64,000 bases of DNA from Epsilonproteobacteria bacterium tcs-49 (GTDB lineage Bacteria; Campylobacterota; Campylobacteria; Campylobacterales; Sulfurovaceae), in NCBI GenBank assembly GCA_002049495.1, contig LLYS01000005.1, forward strand, positions 1 to 64,000, read 5' to 3'. The notes under the pieces were generated by a model that had not been told where the DNA came from, ran no database searches, and was given only the letters and a program-made list of their open reading frames with translations. The first letter of the stretch is position 1. The number at the start of each line of letters is the position of its first letter. The position numbers were made by a program, and so were the translations under genes. Shown one piece after another: positions 46,633-55,235 of the stretch.

Positions 46633-49261
46633 ACTCCCCTTTTAACTCCTGCGTTTTGCGTGTCTGCAGGGTAAACTCCAAGCCCGTCTGCTGCGCAATC
46701 TTTGCAATAGCGGGTTCGAGCTGGGCGGGTTTCGTATCTTCGCAGAAAAGGTAAAAATTGCCGGGTTTGACGTAAAAGTTCATCATGCTGCATACGCCGT
46801 AGATGATATGCGCCGCTTCTTCCAAACGTTTTTCCACCTCCTGAACGCCCTCTTGCATCTCCAGTTCCATAATCCGGTCCGCCTGGAGCTGGTATACCGT
46901 TTCATGCCTTTGCAAAAACTCTTTTTGGTGCAGCATCAGCTTGAGGTAGTTTTCATTGTAAAAACCCGTGACGGGGTTTTTATAAAAGTACGCCAACCGC
47001 TCCCGCTCAATCTCATTTTTCGGCGACTGGCTGATGGAGGTGGAGACCTCCACATCCTTCAGCGCTTCCACGGCCGCATCCACCACCCGGGGGTGAAACT
47101 GCGCGCCCCGAAGCGCCTGCAACTCCTCCAGCGCTTCTTCGGTGCTTTTGTTGCGCTTGTATATGCGGGTACTGGTCATGGCGTCAAAGGCGTCCGCGAC
47201 ACTCATGATCGCCGGAAGCAGCGGAATCTCATCGCCTTTTAAACCGTCGGGGTACCCGGTCCCGTCGTAACGCTCATGATGGTGGAGCATAATGTCGGCA
47301 AGGTCGCGGTAGAGCTTGATCCCCTTGAGCATTTCATAGCCTACGACGACGTGTTCTTTAATCATCTGGTACTCCAGATCGTTGAGTTTTCCCGGTTTGA
47401 GTAAAACCGCATCGGGGGTGGATATCTTGCCGATATCGTGCAAAATAGCGGCTTTTGTCAACTTTTCGATCTGCTCTTTGGCGATCCCCATCTTTTTGGC
47501 GATCATTTCGCTGTACTGCGCTACCCGCGCGGTATGCCCCGCCGTATAAGTGTCGCGCTGTTCGATCATTTTGACAAAGGAGATAATCGTCTCTTCGTAA
47601 TTTTCGATCTGCTCATTTTTCAGCCGTTCGTGCTCCTGGGCGTGCAGCGCCGCCTCCACCGCAAATCCCAGGTCGCCGCTGAGCTCTTCAAGCATCTTTA
47701 TCTCTTCGAGTTCAAACCCCTTTTTCGCCGAACTCAAAATCCCGATCACGCCGCTGTTTTTATTCTCATCCACATCCGAACGCAGCGCAAACAGTGCGAC
47801 CGACCGCACCCCCGCATCGGTGCAGAGCTTTCGAAAGCCTTCATCCACGTCATAGGTTTGCACATCGTTAATGATTTCAAAGCTCTTTTTTTCCAGGAAG
47901 TGTCGGGCCAACCCTTCGCCGCTTTCAAAATCATGATGCAGATACTCCCCGAGCTCCGTGTGCTGCTGCAGTTTTGAAGCGCTGTACCAGCGGTTTTGCT
48001 TTTCACACTCACGCAGATAAACGAAGCTGAGCTTGTAGCGGTTGGGCTTGATCAAGCGCTGGCAACTTTTTTGCAGTAGCTCGGGAACCCTCTTGTAGGT
48101 GATCAGATAGCGGTTGATATCGGAAACGGTGGACATTACCGAGCGCAGGTAGCGCTCCTTGCCCAGCAGCTGCTCGACGCTGATCGTTCTTTGATGAATA
48201 CGCTTTTCCAATTCGCTGTTGGTCAAGATCAGCTCCTCATGGGAACGCTTGAGCGAAAGGTGCAGGCGCAGTACGTAGAAAGTAAGCGCAATGATCGCGA
48301 TCAATGCCACGACCCCTACCGTAATCGCTAGCCAATAGCGCTGCAGCAGTTTCCCGATATAGGTTTGTAAACTGTCTTTGTAAATCCCTACCCCCAAGGC
48401 TTGAAGAGTTTCGTGAACGAGATTGTAATTTGCCGGAATCGTCCACCCCGCAGCTTTGGCGGCTTTTGCCGCTTCATCGCTTGCTTGCATCGACATCAGC
48501 GCCAGTGCCACCTTTTTGGCTATCTTTGTATCGGTATGGCGCAGCTTGGCGATTGGCCACTCGGGGTAAAGCCGCGTACTGCGCAAAAAGGGGAAATTTT
48601 TATCGTTGTAACGGTTAAGCACGAAAAGTTTGTTGATCTCTATCTTCCCCTCCGCAGCCATACGCTCAAGGGTATCGGTACGGACCGTTCCCGCATCCAC
48701 CTTCTTATCCAGTACCGCATATACGACGTTGTCGTGGGTGCCCAAAAAGGAGAGTTTGGCAAAATCGCCGTAGGGATCGATGCCGTTTTTTTGAAAGAGG
48801 CGGTACGCCATATGCCAACCGCCGAAAGACTCCTCATCCACGGCGGCAAAACGTTTGTTTTTCAAATCCCGAAGATGGTTGATATCCGCACTATCGGATC
48901 GGGTAAAAACGACCCCTCCAAAACGGGTGGTCTGCACGTGTTCGAGACTTTGGTTGATCAGCGTAGCGATGCGATTGATCTGGTATTTGGTTTCTAGCTG
49001 TACGTAAAACGCGGAGTTGGTGATGATAAAATCCACCTCCTCCCGCCGTACGGCCAGGTCGATCGCTTCAAAGGAGAGGGGAACGATCGTAAAATTGGCA
49101 CCGGGAATCTTTTCGTTAAGGTAGGTTGCCGTAGGCTGCCATTTTTTCAGTGCCAGTACATCCCCGCGTTTGGCAAGGACACCGATCTTGATCTTGACCG
49201 CACTTCCTTCCAGGCCATACAGAAAAAGCGGCAGCAGCAAAAGCAGTAAAAACCTTTTCAC
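46625..49261 (-). CDS. PhnD-GAF-HD-GYP membrane receptor, probable c-di-GMP phosphodiesterase
   Basis: An 878-residue protein. A signal peptide (about 1-17) leads into a periplasmic PhnD/TAXI-like solute-binding domain (about 22-290; KIKIGVLAKRGDVLALKKW and VDFIITNSAFYVQLE). A membrane span lies at about 310-332, then a coiled coil, a GAF-type domain (about 375-520), and an HD-GYP domain from about 545. Its key blocks are intact: HTARVAQYSEMIAKK, AILHDIGKISTPDAV, HHHERYDGTGYPDGLKGDEI and SVADAFDAMTS. About 160 further C-terminal residues are of unknown fold. It should bind a small solute outside the membrane and cut c-di-GMP inside. Ligand unknown. Confidence 0.88.
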   Translation of the reverse strand: MKRFLLLLLLPLFLYGLEGSAVKIKIGVLAKRGDVLALKKWQPTATYLNEKIPGANFTIVPLSFEAIDLAVRREEVDFIITNSAFYVQLETKYQINRIATLINQSLEHVQTTRFGGVVFTRSDSADINHLRDLKNKRFAAVDEESFGGWHMAYRLFQKNGIDPYGDFAKLSFLGTHDNVVYAVLDKKVDAGTVRTDTLERMAAEGKIEINKLFVLNRYNDKNFPFLRSTRLYPEWPIAKLRHTDTKIAKKVALALMSMQASDEAAKAAKAAGWTIPANYNLVHETLQALGVGIYKDSLQTYIGKLLQRYWLAITVGVVALIAIIALTFYVLRLHLSLKRSHEELILTNSELEKRIHQRTISVEQLLGKERYLRSVMSTVSDINRYLITYKRVPELLQKSCQRLIKPNRYKLSFVYLRECEKQNRWYSASKLQQHTELGEYLHHDFESGEGLARHFLEKKSFEIINDVQTYDVDEGFRKLCTDAGVRSVALFALRSDVDENKNSGVIGILSSAKKGFELEEIKMLEELSGDLGFAVEAALHAQEHERLKNEQIENYEETIISFVKMIEQRDTYTAGHTARVAQYSEMIAKKMGIAKEQIEKLTKAAILHDIGKISTPDAVLLKPGKLNDLEYQMIKEHVVVGYEMLKGIKLYRDLADIMLHHHERYDGTGYPDGLKGDEIPLLPAIMSVADAFDAMTSTRIYKRNKSTEEALEELQALRGAQFHPRVVDAAVEALKDVEVSTSISQSPKNEIERERLAYFYKNPVTGFYNENYLKLMLHQKEFLQRHETVYQLQADRIMELEMQEGVQEVEKRLEEAAHIIYGVCSMMNFYVKPGNFYLFCEDTKPAQLEPAIAKIAQQTGLEFTLQTRKTQELKGEFN

Positions 49262-49338
49262 GGAAACGCTCCTTTGTCTTTTATAACAATTGCTTATATC
49301 ATACCATAATTTGGCGACATTGTCACAGCGGTTTCACT

Positions 49339-49599
49339 TTAACGGTTACAAAGCTCCTCTTTCTGCTTTCGGGACAACTTTTTGATCGCATACTCCTGCC
49401 GTAGCGCCCGGCTTTTGGAATCGCAGCGTTTGAGATACGCAAGCGTAACCGGTCGCCTCGTTCGGGTATACTTTGCCCCCCTGTCGGAGTGGTTGTGTTC
49501 CCGGATGCGACGGTCGATATCGGTGGTAATCCCCGTATAGAGCGTATCGTCGCTGCAGCGGAGCATATATACGAAGTAGTACCGGCTATTTTGAGCCAT
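49339..49599 (-). CDS. GIY-YIG nuclease-like protein (UPF0213/YhbQ type)
   Basis: From ATG 49599 it has 86 residues: YYFVYMLRCSDDTLYTGITTDIDRR with the VYML...YTGIT form of the GIY-YIG motif, then EHNHSDRGAKYTRTRRPVTL with the conserved arginine and a glutamate near the end. An in-frame ATG at 49647 would add 16 residues that overlap the upstream gene and are not part of the fold. YhbQ-like proteins are small single-domain members whose role in DNA repair or stress is not settled. It overlaps the 161-residue gene by 14 bases. Confidence 0.88.
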   Translation of the reverse strand: MAQNSRYYFVYMLRCSDDTLYTGITTDIDRRIREHNHSDRGAKYTRTRRPVTLAYLKRCDSKSRALRQEYAIKKLSRKQKEELCNR

Positions 49600-50071
49600 T
49601 GAGCAGCTGTTTGACCGTATCAAAGGAGCAGAAAAAGATCGCATCAAAGATCGGATTGAGCTTGGTGGTTTCGCTATCTACGATCTCAAAAGCGGAAAAA
49701 GTAAAACCCTCTCCCTGCTTCGGCGTGACCGTAAAGGTGATGGGAGAGAGGGTACGAACGAGGTTCAAAACTTTTTTGTAGTGTTTGCCCTCCTCTTTTT
49801 TCGGCAGCAGATTGCCCCGCTTGCTCTCATACACCCGCTCGGCCAGCAGGAGCTCCAACTTGTCCTTAAAGATCACCTTGTCCCAGGTGACAAAACCCTT
49901 TTCAAAGCTGAAGCGGCAGCTGCTTGCCATCAGCGGATGCCTGTCGCGTTCGCGCACCGTCTCAAGCATCTGCAAAAAAAAGTTTCTGCCGCCCATCTTC
50001 TGCGCATATTCGTTTAACAGTTCATGGTAGTACTGCTTCTGTTCCGTGGTTAATTCATTGAGGTTACACAC
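49586..50071 (-). CDS. Conserved-looking protein of unknown function (161 residues)
   Basis: A soluble protein of 161 residues with no motif I recognise. The N-terminus is helical (LTTEQKQYYHELLNEYAQKM) and the rest is mixed, with charged turns. No signal peptide or membrane span. It is coupled to the GIY-YIG gene (14-base overlap), so a shared nucleic-acid-related role is conceivable but unproven. Its leader carries the 25-base-arm hairpin at 50086-50136, and a -10 box lies further upstream at 50156-50161. The ribosome site AAAGGA is about nine bases from the ATG. Confidence 0.65.
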   Translation of the reverse strand: MCNLNELTTEQKQYYHELLNEYAQKMGGRNFFLQMLETVRERDRHPLMASSCRFSFEKGFVTWDKVIFKDKLELLLAERVYESKRGNLLPKKEEGKHYKKVLNLVRTLSPITFTVTPKQGEGFTFSAFEIVDSETTKLNPIFDAIFFCSFDTVKQLLNGSK

Positions 50072-50085
50072 CCGTTTTCCTTTAT

Positions 50086-50136
50086 GGCCATCTCTAAAAA
50101 CCCTGTGCGGTCCGCACAGGGCTTTTAGAGATGGCC
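50086..50136 (-). terminator. Long perfect-arm hairpin with embedded terminator
   Basis: Two 25-base arms (50086-50110 and 50112-50136) pair around a single base with one imperfect pair, which is a G-U wobble in minus-strand RNA. The inner ten pairs (CCCTGTGCGG and complement) are GC-rich and, on the minus strand, are followed by TTTTT, so they form an intrinsic terminator for the ovoA-ovoB-dgc transcript. The outer arms (GGCCATCTCT) extend beyond what a terminator needs. Confidence 0.75.
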
Positions 50137-50155
50137 TTATATGTATTCTTTGCGC

Positions 50156-50161
50156 ATTATA
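50156..50161 (-). promoter_or_regulatory. -10 box upstream of the hairpin
   Basis: Minus-strand TATAAT just after the diguanylate cyclase stop. Transcripts from it would start near 50149 and pass straight through the hairpin at 50086-50136 before the 161-residue gene, suggesting attenuation. Confidence 0.45.
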
Positions 50162-50168
50162 GCGAAAT

Positions 50169-51284
50169 TTATGCGACCACCACCCGGTTGCGTCCGCTGT
50201 GTTTCGCTCTATAAAGTGCGTCGTCCGCCGTTTCGTACAGCTTCTCCAGCGTATTTTGATTAAAAGTTTTTGTCACCACCAGTCCGATGGAAGCGGTGAC
50301 GTATTCGCTGGCTTTGTTGCCGCCGTGTTCCAGCCCCAACCCCTCGATACGACTGCGCAGCCGCTGTATATGCTCAACGATCTTGGCTTCGCTGTCGGAA
50401 CTTAAAATCGCGCCGAACTCCTCTCCGCCCAAACGAAAAGCGAAATCCTCGTGGCGGCGCAGGTGCGAACGCATCAGCTGCGCCAGTTCGATCAACACCT
50501 CATCGCCCTTTTGATGGCCGTAACTGTCGTTGTACTGCTTGAAAAAATCCACATCCAGAATAAAAAACCCGAAGTAGAGGTTGTGCCGCCTCGCCCGGTA
50601 AAATTCGCGTTTGAGTATCTGGTTGAAAAAGCGCTTGTTATACAGCGACGTCATCCCGTCGGTCACGGAAAGGCGTTCAAGCTCCTCCATATGCTGGCGC
50701 TCTCTTTCCATCAGGGTTGTAACCTTTTTATACACCGCTTCCTGGGAGAGTTCGATCACGTAGGTTACATAGATCAAGATGGAAAGGGCCACGGCGAAGC
50801 GGAAAAAGGAGAGTTCGCTCCAATCTCCCCCCTGCCAAATCCCGATCCCTTTGTAAGAAAGAAACAAAAAAATCCCGTAAAAAACCGCCACGAGCGGGAT
50901 TCCGGTGCGGTGTCCCATGGTAAAAACGGCAAAGATGGGGAAAAATATGGTCCAGATCAACCCGAAATCCTTGTTGTCGTTGACGGAGATAAAAAAGAAG
51001 GTAAACAAAAACAGCGTAATGACGCTGAGCGTCACGGCACTGTCGTAATTGTCAAAGTAGCGCAGGGAGATGAAAGCGAAGATAAAACTCACAAGGGTAA
51101 ACCCTTCGATCAGCAAAAAGATACGGTTATGGGTAATAAAATAATCATACACCGTAAAAACGGCGATAACACTCGTAACCACCAGTAAAAGCGCGTTTAG
51201 CAGCACCTTTCTTTGCAGCTGGGGGATATCGCTTTTGTAACTGACCTCTTCGGTTAAAAAGGTTGCGAGCATCTTGACCATCAC
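50169..51284 (-). CDS. Membrane-bound diguanylate cyclase (GGDEF)
   Basis: A 371-residue protein. About six membrane spans lie in residues 25-190 with no recognised input domain, then a short helix and a GGDEF domain (about 205-371). The active site reads RLGGEEFGAI, and an RxxD inhibitory site (RHED) lies five residues before it, so product inhibition is likely intact. LDVDFFKQYNDSYGHQKGDEVL is also complete. It makes c-di-GMP. It overlaps the end of the OvoB-like gene by four bases, so it is translationally coupled to ovothiol genes, an arrangement not expected from function alone. Confidence 0.93.
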   Translation of the reverse strand: MMVKMLATFLTEEVSYKSDIPQLQRKVLLNALLLVVTSVIAVFTVYDYFITHNRIFLLIEGFTLVSFIFAFISLRYFDNYDSAVTLSVITLFLFTFFFISVNDNKDFGLIWTIFFPIFAVFTMGHRTGIPLVAVFYGIFLFLSYKGIGIWQGGDWSELSFFRFAVALSILIYVTYVIELSQEAVYKKVTTLMERERQHMEELERLSVTDGMTSLYNKRFFNQILKREFYRARRHNLYFGFFILDVDFFKQYNDSYGHQKGDEVLIELAQLMRSHLRRHEDFAFRLGGEEFGAILSSDSEAKIVEHIQRLRSRIEGLGLEHGGNKASEYVTASIGLVVTKTFNQNTLEKLYETADDALYRAKHSGRNRVVVA

Positions 51285-52438
51285 ATCTCCTTTAAGGGCT
51301 CCATGCGCCTTATCGCCTCTTGCAGTTTCACTCTGGGCGCTGCGAAATTGAGCCGCATAAAGCCGCTGCCCGCTTCGCCGAAATCGATCCCGCTGTTGAG
51401 CCCAAGCCCGAGAGTGTGGACGAAATACGCTTTAAGCGCGCTATCCTCAAGCCCCGTTTTGCGGCAATCAAGCCAGAGCAAAAAGGTACCTTCGGGCAGA
51501 AAATACTCTATCTTTTCAAACTCCCGCAGCGCGTTGTCCAGATACTCCAGGTTGCCTTTGAGATGCGTCAGCAGCTCCTCCACGTAGCCTTCACCCCCTT
51601 GCAGTGCCGCCACCGTCGCGGCGATACTGAAGGGGTTAGCGACGTGAAATCCCAGCTGCGTCATCCGATGGCTTAAGCGGCGCCGGAGCGTATCGCTTTG
51701 GATGATGGCGTACGCGCTGGAAAGCCCCGTCAGACTAAAGGTTTTGGACGGGCCGCTGAGCGTAACCGCTGTTTCCGGCGCATACTTGGCGATGGGGATA
51801 TGCGTACCCCTATAGACCAGATCTGCGTGGATCTCGTCACTGATGATCAGCACCCCGTGCTTTTGGCAGATTTGTGCCATCTTTTGCACCTCCCCTTCGC
51901 TCCAGACCCGTCCCGTGGGGTTGTGGGGCGAACAGAGGATAAACAGCTTCGCCGCTTTGGCTTTTTGCTCAAAATCGTCAAAATCGATCTCGTACCCCTC
52001 ACTCCCCGCTACAAGGCGGTTTTCCAGCAGGGTGCGTTTATTGTTGCGAACGCTTGAGAGAAAGGGAGGATAGATGGGTGTTTGGATAATCACCCCCTCG
52101 CCCTCTGCGCTAAAGGTTTCTATGGCCATGTTGATCGCTACGACGACGGAGGGGACGGTGAGGATCTCCTCTTTTTTTATCTCCCACGTAAAACGCCGTG
52201 CCATCCACGCACGGATCGCCCCGTAATACTCCCCGGGATAGATCGTATAGCCGTATACCGGGTGGGCGGCGCGCTTTTGCAGCGCACTTTGTACCGCTTC
52301 GGGCGCGGCGAAATCCATATCAGCCACCCACAAAGGCAGCACGTCGTCGCTGCCGAATTTCTGCTTTCTGCCGTCGTATTTGACGCAGGAGCTTCCTTCG
52401 CGCTTTATGTCACGCTCAAAGTTCATCGCTTCTTCCAA
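51281..52438 (-). CDS. ovoB: PLP-dependent C-S lyase, probable OvoB (MalY/PatB family)
   Basis: A 385-residue fold-type I aminotransferase-like protein. VLPLWVADMDFAAPEAVQSA and TVPSVVVAINMAIETF are MalY/PatB signatures; LCSPHNPTGRVW binds the cofactor, and the Schiff-base lysine lies in LSGPSKTFSLTGLSSAYAI. This family includes cystathionine beta-lyases and OvoB, which cleaves 5-histidylcysteine sulfoxide to 5-thiohistidine. The start overlaps ovoA by 16 bases, which makes OvoB the best reading. Without that context it would be called a generic PatB cystathionine beta-lyase. Confidence 0.82.
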   Translation of the reverse strand: MEEAMNFERDIKREGSSCVKYDGRKQKFGSDDVLPLWVADMDFAAPEAVQSALQKRAAHPVYGYTIYPGEYYGAIRAWMARRFTWEIKKEEILTVPSVVVAINMAIETFSAEGEGVIIQTPIYPPFLSSVRNNKRTLLENRLVAGSEGYEIDFDDFEQKAKAAKLFILCSPHNPTGRVWSEGEVQKMAQICQKHGVLIISDEIHADLVYRGTHIPIAKYAPETAVTLSGPSKTFSLTGLSSAYAIIQSDTLRRRLSHRMTQLGFHVANPFSIAATVAALQGGEGYVEELLTHLKGNLEYLDNALREFEKIEYFLPEGTFLLWLDCRKTGLEDSALKAYFVHTLGLGLNSGIDFGEAGSGFMRLNFAAPRVKLQEAIRRMEPLKEM

Positions 52439-54525
52439 ACGGTGACGTGGCTGATACTGTGCTGGAACTTACGATCTGTCTCTTTGATCACAAACTCTAC
52501 GTCGCGGCTTTCAAGGAGTTCAAACTCCCCCTCAAGCAGCTCTTTTAACCCATCAAACGTGGTGTAGTTTTCCCCGTCTTTTTTAAAGCCGCCCAGCCAC
52601 TTGGACTTTGGCGTATGCCCCTCGTCCCAGCTATAGGGCGAGGCGAGCAATACGATCCCGCCTTCGTTGAGGCGGCCGGAGAGATCGCGCAGGAACTTTT
52701 GCGGATCGTATAACCGATCGATCAGATTGGTGGCAAAGATCAGATCGAAGTTGCTAAAGACCGGCTTGAGATTGCACGCATCCCCTTGCCAAAACTCCAC
52801 CTTCGCCGCACTTTCCTCCAACCCGAACTGCTCGAGTTTTTTGGTTTTGTACTCCACCAGCTCCCCCTCCGTGGTTTCGGTGTAACTGATCTCTTTGTTT
52901 TTTTTCATCTGCGTCGCCAGCTGGATAAAGCGCGCGGTATAGTCGATACCGATGACGTGGTCAAACTCCCTTGCCAACTCAAAACTGCCCCGCCCGATGG
53001 CGCAGCCTATATCCAGCGCGCGCTTTTTGGGCAGATCGGCGCAGTGTTGCAGCGCGATCCGCGCGCAGTGCTTTTTGAAATTTTCCACGCCGTAGTACTC
53101 CTCCCCCCAGCTCATCTGCGCATACTGCGACACCAACGAATCGGTTTCATAGACGTTGGCGTCCACCTTCTGCTCATAATCGCTGATAACGTAGCGGAAA
53201 CCCGCGTGCTGGAAAAAGTGGCGCCGGAAAGCGTAGCGTGAACTCTTCAACGTTTCATTGCCCGTAGAGATCCACGATCCGCCTTTGAAAAGGTTGTGCT
53301 CGTTATCATAGGTCGGAGTGGTAAAATCATCATACAGGGGGTGGACTTTGAACCCGTCAAAGGGGTAGATGGGGGTTTGGGTCCACTGCCATACGTTGCC
53401 GAAAACGTCATAAAACTCCCCGTGGGCGAAGCGATCCACCGGCGTAGAGGAGGCGTAGTGTTCCAGGTTGCTGTTTGCGGGCGCCTTTTCGCCCCACCGG
53501 GGTTCGTCGGGGAAGTTGACGTACTCATAAAGCCGGTACCACTCATCCTCTGTAGGCAGGGTGATCTTTTGTCCGGTTCTTTTCCCCAGCCAGTTGCAGT
53601 ACGCCCTGGCTTCGTGGTAATTCACCTCCGCGGGCCAGTTAAGCGGCAGTTCGATCTCGCCGGTCAGGGTACGCAGTTTGTAACCGTCGCCGCTTTTGAC
53701 CCAGAAGGTAGGGTGCTGGGGTTTGATATATTCGCGCCACTTACGCCCCTCCTCTTCCCACCAGCGATCATCGCCGTAGCCGCCCGCGTCCACAAACTCC
53801 AAAAATTCGCCGTTGCTTACCAGATATTTGGACGCTTGAAAATCGGGGATTTGGGCTTTATGGTGGCCGTATTCATTGTCCCAGCCGTAAAAATCCGCGT
53901 CAGAGTCTTTGCCGATCTCCACGGTGCCCCCGGGGACGGGAAGCAGTTCGTTTGCGGGCGCTTCTGCGCTGTCGGGACAGACAGGAAAGGCGTCGTGGGG
54001 TTTGACAAATTCCAACGGCAGCTGGCGCATCAGTACCGAGGAGGTTTCTAAATGGATATTTTCATGCTCGATCCCCATCAAAATAGCCCAAAAGGGCGAA
54101 TCCCAATCGATAGGCAGCGACAGGGGCATGGTGCTGATAAGCTCATCCACCCTTTGGCGCACCGCGTCGCGGTAGCGCCGCGTGCGCTCAACGCTCGGCC
54201 AATCGTAGTTGCTCTCATCCAGATCATCCCAGCTCATCTCGTCCACGCCTACGGCAAAGATCGATTCCAGTTCGGGATCGATGCGCTGCTTGAGCCGCTT
54301 GGCAAGCACCAGTTTATTGATATAAAACGCCGCCGTGTGCCCGTAGTAAAAGATCAACGGGTGGCGCAGGTAATCGGGCCGTTCATAGTAGGCTTGCTCG
54401 TTTGCCATGATTTCAAACAGCGCTTCGTAACTGTCGTAGGTTTTATGGAAATACTCGCGGATCTCTTCGCGTTTTTGCTCCGCATCGTTTCCGTGCAGGG
54501 AGATATTTCGTCGGATATGCAGCAT
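52423..54525 (-). CDS. ovoA: 5-histidylcysteine sulfoxide synthase / methyltransferase OvoA
   Basis: A 700-residue three-domain protein. The DinB-like domain (1 to about 170) carries the iron ligands: histidine 63 (YYGHTAAF) and histidines 154 and 158 (HENIHLE). An FGE-sulfatase domain (about 190-445) has FDVFGNVWQWTQTP and FKGGSWISTGNE. A class I methyltransferase (from about 470) has ALDIGCAIGRGSFELA near residue 503. This fusion is diagnostic of OvoA, which joins cysteine to histidine C5 with oxygen and later N-methylates the imidazole to yield ovothiol A. The single-domain EgtB of ergothioneine synthesis lacks the methyltransferase. It leads the operon. Confidence 0.93.
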   Translation of the reverse strand: MLHIRRNISLHGNDAEQKREEIREYFHKTYDSYEALFEIMANEQAYYERPDYLRHPLIFYYGHTAAFYINKLVLAKRLKQRIDPELESIFAVGVDEMSWDDLDESNYDWPSVERTRRYRDAVRQRVDELISTMPLSLPIDWDSPFWAILMGIEHENIHLETSSVLMRQLPLEFVKPHDAFPVCPDSAEAPANELLPVPGGTVEIGKDSDADFYGWDNEYGHHKAQIPDFQASKYLVSNGEFLEFVDAGGYGDDRWWEEEGRKWREYIKPQHPTFWVKSGDGYKLRTLTGEIELPLNWPAEVNYHEARAYCNWLGKRTGQKITLPTEDEWYRLYEYVNFPDEPRWGEKAPANSNLEHYASSTPVDRFAHGEFYDVFGNVWQWTQTPIYPFDGFKVHPLYDDFTTPTYDNEHNLFKGGSWISTGNETLKSSRYAFRRHFFQHAGFRYVISDYEQKVDANVYETDSLVSQYAQMSWGEEYYGVENFKKHCARIALQHCADLPKKRALDIGCAIGRGSFELAREFDHVIGIDYTARFIQLATQMKKNKEISYTETTEGELVEYKTKKLEQFGLEESAAKVEFWQGDACNLKPVFSNFDLIFATNLIDRLYDPQKFLRDLSGRLNEGGIVLLASPYSWDEGHTPKSKWLGGFKKDGENYTTFDGLKELLEGEFELLESRDVEFVIKETDRKFQHSISHVTVWKKR

Positions 54526-54687
54526 GGCACCCCTTTATATAGTGGAAGTTTCTTTCATTAATGTACCATATTGTCTCTTTAGAACTCTTTGATTCAAGCT
54601 GTGCAACCCGGGTTTTCTTAATCTTTCTTTGATCATTTTTTGATAAAATAACGCTTAAGTTACATACACGACAGAGGACAGACACCC

Positions 54688-55140
54688 ATGGGGAAAACTA
54701 TTATAAACAGTATCACAAACGAAAAGATCGTCAAACCCGACCCGGTAGATGACGAAGTGCTTTTTGACGGCGGGGTTATGATCACCGAAACCGATACAAA
54801 TGGCATCATCACCTACGCCAATAAAAAGTTCCGCAAAATCACGGGTTATGACAAGGAGGAGCTCATCGGCTCGCCCCACAGCATCAACCGCCACCCCGAC
54901 ATGCCCAAAGAAGCGTTCAAGGGGATGTGGCAAACGATCAAAGAGGGAGAGATGTGGGAAGGACATGTGAAAAACATGTGTAAAGACGGCCGCTACTACT
55001 GGGTCGTCGTGTGGGTCAAACCCCGCTACAACGGCGACGGCGAACTGATCGGCTATATCGCCGGCAGAAAGGTTCCCGACCGTACCCGAATCCCCCAGTT
55101 TCAAGAGCAATACGACCAGATGCGGGCCAAAGAGGTTTAA
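54688..55140 (+). CDS. PAS domain sensor protein, CetB/Aer N-terminus-like
   Basis: A 150-residue cytoplasmic protein made mostly of one PAS domain. GGVMITETDTNGIITYANKK, FRKITGYDKEELIGSPHSIN and RHPDMPKEAFKGMWQTIKEG match the FAD-binding PAS of Aer and of CetB. In Campylobacter, CetB works with the separate receptor CetA in energy taxis. No receptor gene adjoins it here. It lies 162 bases from the divergent ovoA. The end has no signalling domain, so a partner protein is needed. Confidence 0.85.
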   Translation: MGKTIINSITNEKIVKPDPVDDEVLFDGGVMITETDTNGIITYANKKFRKITGYDKEELIGSPHSINRHPDMPKEAFKGMWQTIKEGEMWEGHVKNMCKDGRYYWVVVWVKPRYNGDGELIGYIAGRKVPDRTRIPQFQEQYDQMRAKEV

Positions 55141-55235
55141 CCTCCGCGCCCGAGCGCTTTTCACTTCCTGCAAAACACCATTAAGCACAAATATTGTAAA
55201 ATATCGCCACTACTACATAAAAGGTCAATGTCACG

